A stretch of DNA of 64,000 nucleotides from Hyphomonadaceae bacterium. Lineage in GTDB: Bacteria > Pseudomonadota > Alphaproteobacteria > Caulobacterales > Aquidulcibacteraceae. This document shows positions 60,282-64,000 of the stretch, one piece after another (positions within the stretch are counted from its first letter, which is position 1; every line of letters starts with the position of its first letter). A program made the position numbers and the translations under genes. The notes beneath the pieces were generated by a model. It was not told the DNA's origin. It did not search any database and saw only the letters and a list, made by a program, of their open reading frames with translations. Location: contig JALHQO010000012.1 of the NCBI GenBank assembly GCA_022841905.1, positions 1 to 64,000 on the forward strand. The letters run 5' to 3'.

Positions 60282-60902
60282 ATGATTGGCAGGCCAATAT
60301 CTAGGCGCGTGTTCGCAGGCACCGTCGCTGCGACCGCTCTGATAGGCCCAGCGGTCGCCGCAGGATTGACCAGCGATGAAGTCACGATCGGCGCCGCCAA
60401 TGCGCCCTTACAGCTGATCGAATACGCGTCCTCCACCTGTCCGCACTGCGCGGAGTTTCACCAGACCGCTTGGAGCACGCTCAAGACCCGATACATCGAC
60501 GCGGGTCGCGTTCGTTTCACCTTCCGCGAAATGGCGACGGCGCCCCAGGCCGTGGCGCTCGCCATGTTTCAACTGGCGCGCTGCGAAACCACGGCGCCGG
60601 ACGAGTATCTGCGCCGCGTCGGCGTGCTGTTCGAACGCCAAGCCGCCATCTTCAGCACGCCCACCGGCGAGGCAGTGCAAGCCGCCCTGTTGGCGCTCGG
60701 CGGCGAGTGGGGTCTGGCGCCAGCGCAAGTGATGGCCGCGATCAACGATCCAGCTGGCCCGCCGCGCATCATCCGCTCGATGGAGCAAGCAGCAGCACTG
60801 GGCATCACCTCGACGCCATCCTTCCTGCTGAACGGTCAAAAGTTGGAAGACCACAGCTTCCACACGCTCGAGGGGATGCAGCGCATTCTCGACGCCGCGT
60901 GA
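60282..60902 (+). CDS. DsbA-family thiol:disulfide oxidoreductase
   Basis: A 206-residue periplasmic thioredoxin-fold protein. The N-terminus (ISRRVFAGTVAATALIGPAVA) fits a Tat-type signal with SRRxF. The active site is TCPHCAEFH (C53, C56) and the cis-proline loop is TSTPSFLLNG. It introduces or rearranges disulfides in exported proteins. GGAGCGG precedes the ATG. It is convergent with ccoS, six bases apart, and divergent from tsaC. Confidence 0.88.
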   Translation: MIGRPISRRVFAGTVAATALIGPAVAAGLTSDEVTIGAANAPLQLIEYASSTCPHCAEFHQTAWSTLKTRYIDAGRVRFTFREMATAPQAVALAMFQLARCETTAPDEYLRRVGVLFERQAAIFSTPTGEAVQAALLALGGEWGLAPAQVMAAINDPAGPPRIIRSMEQAAALGITSTPSFLLNGQKLEDHSFHTLEGMQRILDAA

Positions 60903-60908
60903 GACTGA

Positions 60909-61064
60909 TCAGACCGGCGTATCTTCGTCGTCGGTGATCAGGATGCGATGGGCCGCGCCGTCGAGGTCTTCGTATTGGCCTGCGCGCAGGCTCCAGAAGA
61001 ATGCGCCTAAGCCCAACGCCGCCATGAACAAGGCGACTGGGATGAGAACGAACATGATGTTCAT
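60909..61064 (-). CDS. ccoS: cbb3 oxidase maturation protein CcoS
   Basis: A 51-residue protein read directly from the sequence. It starts MNIMFVLIPVALFMAALGLG, a single membrane helix, followed by AFFWSLRAGQYEDLDGAAHRIL and an acidic tail ending DDEDTPV. W-S-x-R-x-G-Q-Y/F-D/E-D-L-D-G is the CcoS signature. CcoS helps insert copper and heme in the cbb3-type oxidase. The start overlaps the stop of ccoI (ATGA). The length is normal. Confidence 0.93.
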   Translation of the reverse strand: MNIMFVLIPVALFMAALGLGAFFWSLRAGQYEDLDGAAHRILITDDEDTPV

Positions 61065-63316
61065 GAGCGTCCCCAGCCCAGTTGCAGCCGCAGCGCGTTG
61101 AGGGTGACGACAAGCGAAGAACCCGACATGGCGAGCGCCGCGATCAGCGGCGTCAGGAGGCCCGCTGCAGCCAGCGGCGCGGCGATAACGTTGTAGAGCG
61201 CGGAGAAGCGCAAGTTTTCCAAGGCCCGCGCGCGCGCCATTTTGGCGACGTCTATGGCTTCCACCAACGGCATCAGCGCAGCGCCCTGCAGCACCAAGTC
61301 TGACGCCGCTTGGCTCGCCTCCAACGCCGTTCCTGGTGATGCGGAGGCATGCGCGGCGGCGAGCGCAGCAGCGTCATTAAGGCCGTCGCCGACCATCAGC
61401 ACCTTCTTGCCTGCTGCGCGCAGCGCTGCGAGGCGCGCCGTTTTATCTGATGGTGACGCGCTCGCGACCCAATGCTCAATGCCAGCCTCACGCGCCGCGG
61501 CTTCGACGGCGACGGGGCGGTCGCCGGAGATCAGCTCTACCGCGATCCCACGCTGACGAAGCGCGGCGATGGTTTGAGCGGCGTCGGCTCGGAGCGCATC
61601 GGTAAAGGCGAACCGCACTGGCGGGGCGTCGCCGCTGGCGAACCAGAGCTCAGCGGCGCCATCGTTCGCGTCCGCGCACTGTGGCGCAGCGAACGTGCGC
61701 CGACCGATGCGCATGCCACCGGCTTCGATTCCCTCACCGGGGATTTCGCGCGCATCCGCCGTGGCAACGCCCGGCCCGGCGGCCTCCACAAGCGCGCGTG
61801 ACAGAGGATGACGCGAAACGCGGGCAAGCGACGCGGCAGTGCGCAGAACGTCGGGCGCCACGGCGCTGACCAAGCGGGGCTTGCCGAGCGTCAAAGTGCC
61901 TGTCTTGTCAAACACCGCAACATCAACCTGCGCTAGTCGCTCCAGCGCGTCACCCGATTTCACCAGTACGCCGCGCTTGAATAAACGTCCGGTCGCCACA
62001 ACTTGCACCGCCGGCACTGCCAAGCCCAGCGCACACGGGCATGTAATGATCAGCACCGCGACGGCATTCATCAGCGCGACGCGCAGACCGACGTCCGCGA
62101 CATCGAGGCCCGCCAATCTCAATAGCGCCGGCCCAAACATCCAGCCCACAAACGTAGCCAGCGCCAGTGAATGCACGACAGGCACATAAAGCGCCGCCGC
62201 CTTCTCGGCCAAGCGCACGAAACGGGCGCGTCCTTGCTCGCCGGCCTCGATCAATCGCGCCAGTTCGGCGACCGAGGAATCTTGCGCCCGCGCGGTGGCG
62301 CGTATGATCAAGCGTTGGCTGAGATTGATGACGCCGGCATGGATCACATCTCCGGCGCGCACGGATTGCGGCAGCGTCTCGCCGGTGAGCATGGAGCGAT
62401 CGAGATCGGAGACGCCCTGCTCGACAACGCCGTCCACTGGCGCGCGATCCCCCGACGCAAGGATGAGACGGTCGCCGACCATGATGTCGCCGGCGCCAAT
62501 CGCAACGACGCGCCCGTCAGCGCCGATGCGTGAGGCAGTTACCGATTGCAGCGCCAGTAGATCGCGCGCGGCGGTGCGGGCTTGCTCTCGGAGCCGGTGA
62601 TCGAGATAGCGCCCGATCAGCAGGAAGAAGAGCAGCATGGTAATGCCGTCGAAGTATGCGTGCTCACCCTGTTGCAGCGTTTCGGCGATCGAGATGCCGA
62701 GCGTCAGAAACACTGCCAGCGAGATCGGTACGTCCATGTTGGCGCGGCGCGCGCGGAGCGCCGTCCCGGCGGAGCGGAAGAACGGCTGGGCGGCATAAAG
62801 GGCGGCGGGGATGGCGATCAGGGCCGAAATCCAGTGCAGGAGCGTGCGCGTGCCCTCGCCCATCTCGCCATCGCCAGACCAGACTGGCACCGAGAACATC
62901 ATGATGTTCATGGCCGCAAAGCCAGCGACAGCGAGATAACGCAGAAGCTTGCGCCCCTCTTCGTCGACTTGCCGCGCAGCGGCGGCTGGATCGAAGGCCG
63001 AGGCGCCATAGCCCATGCGCGCGAGCGCATCGGTGATCGCAGCAGGCGCGACCGCGCCGGGCGACCACGCCACGCGCAGGCGCGCGGTGGAAAGATTGAG
63101 CCGCGCGTCGCTAACGCCGGGCAAGGCTAGCAGACCGCTCTCGATCTTGCGGATGCACGCGGCGCACTTGGCGCCCTGAATCAAAAGCTCAAGCGTGTCG
63201 CGGCCACCAGCGTCGCGCCGCACGAACGCAGCGGGGTCGGCGCGGCGAGCGTCGCGATCTTCAGCCGGCGCCAGACCTGACGGGCAGCCGCTTTCGGCGA
63301 GCGTTAGGGTCGCCAT
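61061..63316 (-). CDS. ccoI: Copper-transporting P-type ATPase CcoI (FixI)
   Basis: A 751-residue P1B-type ATPase that supplies copper for cbb3 oxidase. The ATG at 63316 is chosen; the frame is open upstream but overlaps fixH. It has an N-terminal heavy-metal domain with CAAC (51-54), a first-membrane area with NIMMFSVPVWSG, the TGE motif (311-313), the CPC ion-binding motif in ITCPCALG (426-428), phosphorylation site D470 in DKTGTLTLG, and GDGLND at the C-terminal hinge. It overlaps fixH by 13 bases and ccoS by four. Confidence 0.95.
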   Translation of the reverse strand: MATLTLAESGCPSGLAPAEDRDARRADPAAFVRRDAGGRDTLELLIQGAKCAACIRKIESGLLALPGVSDARLNLSTARLRVAWSPGAVAPAAITDALARMGYGASAFDPAAAARQVDEEGRKLLRYLAVAGFAAMNIMMFSVPVWSGDGEMGEGTRTLLHWISALIAIPAALYAAQPFFRSAGTALRARRANMDVPISLAVFLTLGISIAETLQQGEHAYFDGITMLLFFLLIGRYLDHRLREQARTAARDLLALQSVTASRIGADGRVVAIGAGDIMVGDRLILASGDRAPVDGVVEQGVSDLDRSMLTGETLPQSVRAGDVIHAGVINLSQRLIIRATARAQDSSVAELARLIEAGEQGRARFVRLAEKAAALYVPVVHSLALATFVGWMFGPALLRLAGLDVADVGLRVALMNAVAVLIITCPCALGLAVPAVQVVATGRLFKRGVLVKSGDALERLAQVDVAVFDKTGTLTLGKPRLVSAVAPDVLRTAASLARVSRHPLSRALVEAAGPGVATADAREIPGEGIEAGGMRIGRRTFAAPQCADANDGAAELWFASGDAPPVRFAFTDALRADAAQTIAALRQRGIAVELISGDRPVAVEAAAREAGIEHWVASASPSDKTARLAALRAAGKKVLMVGDGLNDAAALAAAHASASPGTALEASQAASDLVLQGAALMPLVEAIDVAKMARARALENLRFSALYNVIAAPLAAAGLLTPLIAALAMSGSSLVVTLNALRLQLGWGRS

Positions 63317-63792
63317 GTCAGCTCCGATTCGAAATCGAGTGCGCCATCGCCGCGCTCCGCACGCGCGCGCAAACGCCAACGACCTGGCGTCAACGTCCCC
63401 AGCCGCGCGACGTAGCGGCCGTTTCCTTGCGGCTCGAAAGTCAGCGCCCGATCGAACTGGGCGTTCGTCGGCCATTCGAGCCCGCCGGTCAGCGTCGCGC
63501 CGTCGATAGGCGCTGCATTGCTGGCGTCGAGCACCACTTCGAGCACCGCGCCATCCGCATCGCTGCGTAGTTCGGCGCCAGCCTGCCAGCCCAGAGCCGC
63601 TTGCGCGCGACGTTCGGCCAGCGTGTCGTTGTAGCGCAGACCTTGAAGGTATGAGCGCCGCACATCTTCGCCGGGAAAGGAGCGCACGGCATAGACCGCA
63701 AACGTCACGTTCACGGCAATGATCGCGCCAAAGAACAACAAGATGGCCGTGAGCACATGCCAGCCGCGAATTTCAAAGCTTGCCGTGCTCAT
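63304..63792 (-). CDS. fixH: FixH / CcoH, cbb3 oxidase assembly protein
   Basis: A 162-residue protein with one N-terminal membrane helix (HVLTAILLFFGAIIAVNVTFAVYAV) and a periplasmic beta domain with GLRYNDTLAERRAQAALGW, the FixH signature, and a C-terminal strand DFESELTWRP. It helps assemble the cbb3-type cytochrome oxidase under microoxic conditions. It lies between ccoG and ccoI and overlaps both. Confidence 0.93.
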   Translation of the reverse strand: MSTASFEIRGWHVLTAILLFFGAIIAVNVTFAVYAVRSFPGEDVRRSYLQGLRYNDTLAERRAQAALGWQAGAELRSDADGAVLEVVLDASNAAPIDGATLTGGLEWPTNAQFDRALTFEPQGNGRYVARLGTLTPGRWRLRARAERGDGALDFESELTWRP

Positions 63793-64000
63793 GGTGGACC
63801 CCCTGCAAGAAAGGCCGACGCGCTGGTCGCGACATCGCCGGTCTCGGTGTCGTGGATGGTGAAGCGCAGATCGTGCGAGCCGGCGCCGACATTGGCCGGC
63901 GCCACGACGTGGATGCGCACATTGGTTACGCTGTCAGCGTTCGCTTGCACGATGATATCGCCATTGGCGCTGAGCGTCGGCGCCTGCAGCCGCGTGCCCT
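63789..64000 (-). CDS. ccoG: CcoG (FixG) C-terminal part, truncated by window edge
   Basis: Only the last about 70 codons of the gene are in the window. The frame reads SANGDIIVQANADSVTNV then HDLRFTIHDTETGDVATSAS and stops at a TGA that overlaps the fixH ATG. This is the Ig-like C-terminal domain of CcoG/FixG; the ferredoxin part lies beyond the window. The order ccoG-fixH-ccoI-ccoS supports the identity. The fixNOPQ genes are expected outside. Confidence 0.8.
   Translation of the reverse strand, partial: GTRLQAPTLSANGDIIVQANADSVTNVRIHVVAPANVGAGSHDLRFTIHDTETGDVATSASAFLAGGPP

Noticed and set aside
1-64000. CRISPR arrays, rRNA genes, insertion sequences, biosynthetic megasynthases
   Set aside because: No regularly spaced repeats, rRNA-like sequence, transposase motif or multi-domain synthase was seen anywhere in the window.

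Overview
The window reads as a GC-rich alphaproteobacterial chromosome of the Caulobacterales / Hyphomonadaceae type. The strongest reasons are the cell-cycle regulator CtrA (50354-51076), its small antagonist SciP (38165-38443), the flagellar regulator FlbD with ftr-like sites, GAnTC (CcrM) sites in front of both ctrA and sciP, and a TonB-dependent receptor of the Xanthomonas-Caulobacter class. The assignment rests on these genes; no phylogeny was run.

Left part, 1-12318: a glycosyltransferase group (332-5086), a small protein, a single-domain response regulator with a tandem-PAS HisKA_2 kinase (5857-7651), then a leftward mobile-element module (7746-12102) of uncharacterised proteins, an AlpA-like excisionase, a sigma-like small protein and a P4-type tyrosine integrase. 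This stops at the 3' half of a CAU-anticodon tRNA (12274-12318), the classical scar of site-specific integration. No intact copy of that tRNA lies to the left in the window, so the element may reach beyond the left edge and include the sugar genes.

12346-31123: chromosomal metabolism. A thiolase follows the C-terminal stump of a CaiB/BaiF CoA-transferase that is broken next to a second tRNA-like fragment. Then come a GT25 enzyme, a NarL-type two-component pair, and a catabolic-looking cluster (sulfatase, metallo-beta-lactamase-fold hydrolase, chromene-carboxylate isomerase, haloalkane dehalogenase, TetR regulator, formylglycine-generating enzyme, S9 peptidase) arranged around a perfect palindromic operator. 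A MarR gene and a leftward operon with a DUF2332 protein, thiolase, thioesterase and mnmA follow.

31167-51076: the flagellar and cell-cycle block. flgKL diverge from fliK-flgD-flgE across an intergenic region holding two sigma-54 promoters and three FlbD-type ftr elements. sciP stands alone with a terminator. fliF-fliG-fliH-fliN-flbD-flhA form an operon whose promoter has a CtrA-like box and an ftr-like site. flhG, a SulP transporter, fliJ, fliI and ctrA complete it. Together these parts describe the Caulobacter-like cascade: CtrA switches on fliF and other early genes, SciP restrains CtrA, and FlbD with sigma-54 activates late genes and would repress fliF.

51149-64000: a DUF885 protein, a TonB receptor with a tandem palindromic operator, a Tat-lipoprotein amidohydrolase, a compact t6A-tRNA cluster (tsaD-tsaB-tsaE-tsaC), a DsbA-like oxidoreductase with a Tat-like signal, and the cbb3 oxidase maturation operon ccoG-ccoH(fixH)-ccoI-ccoS, which runs off the right edge. 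The 51-codon ccoS was read directly from the sequence.
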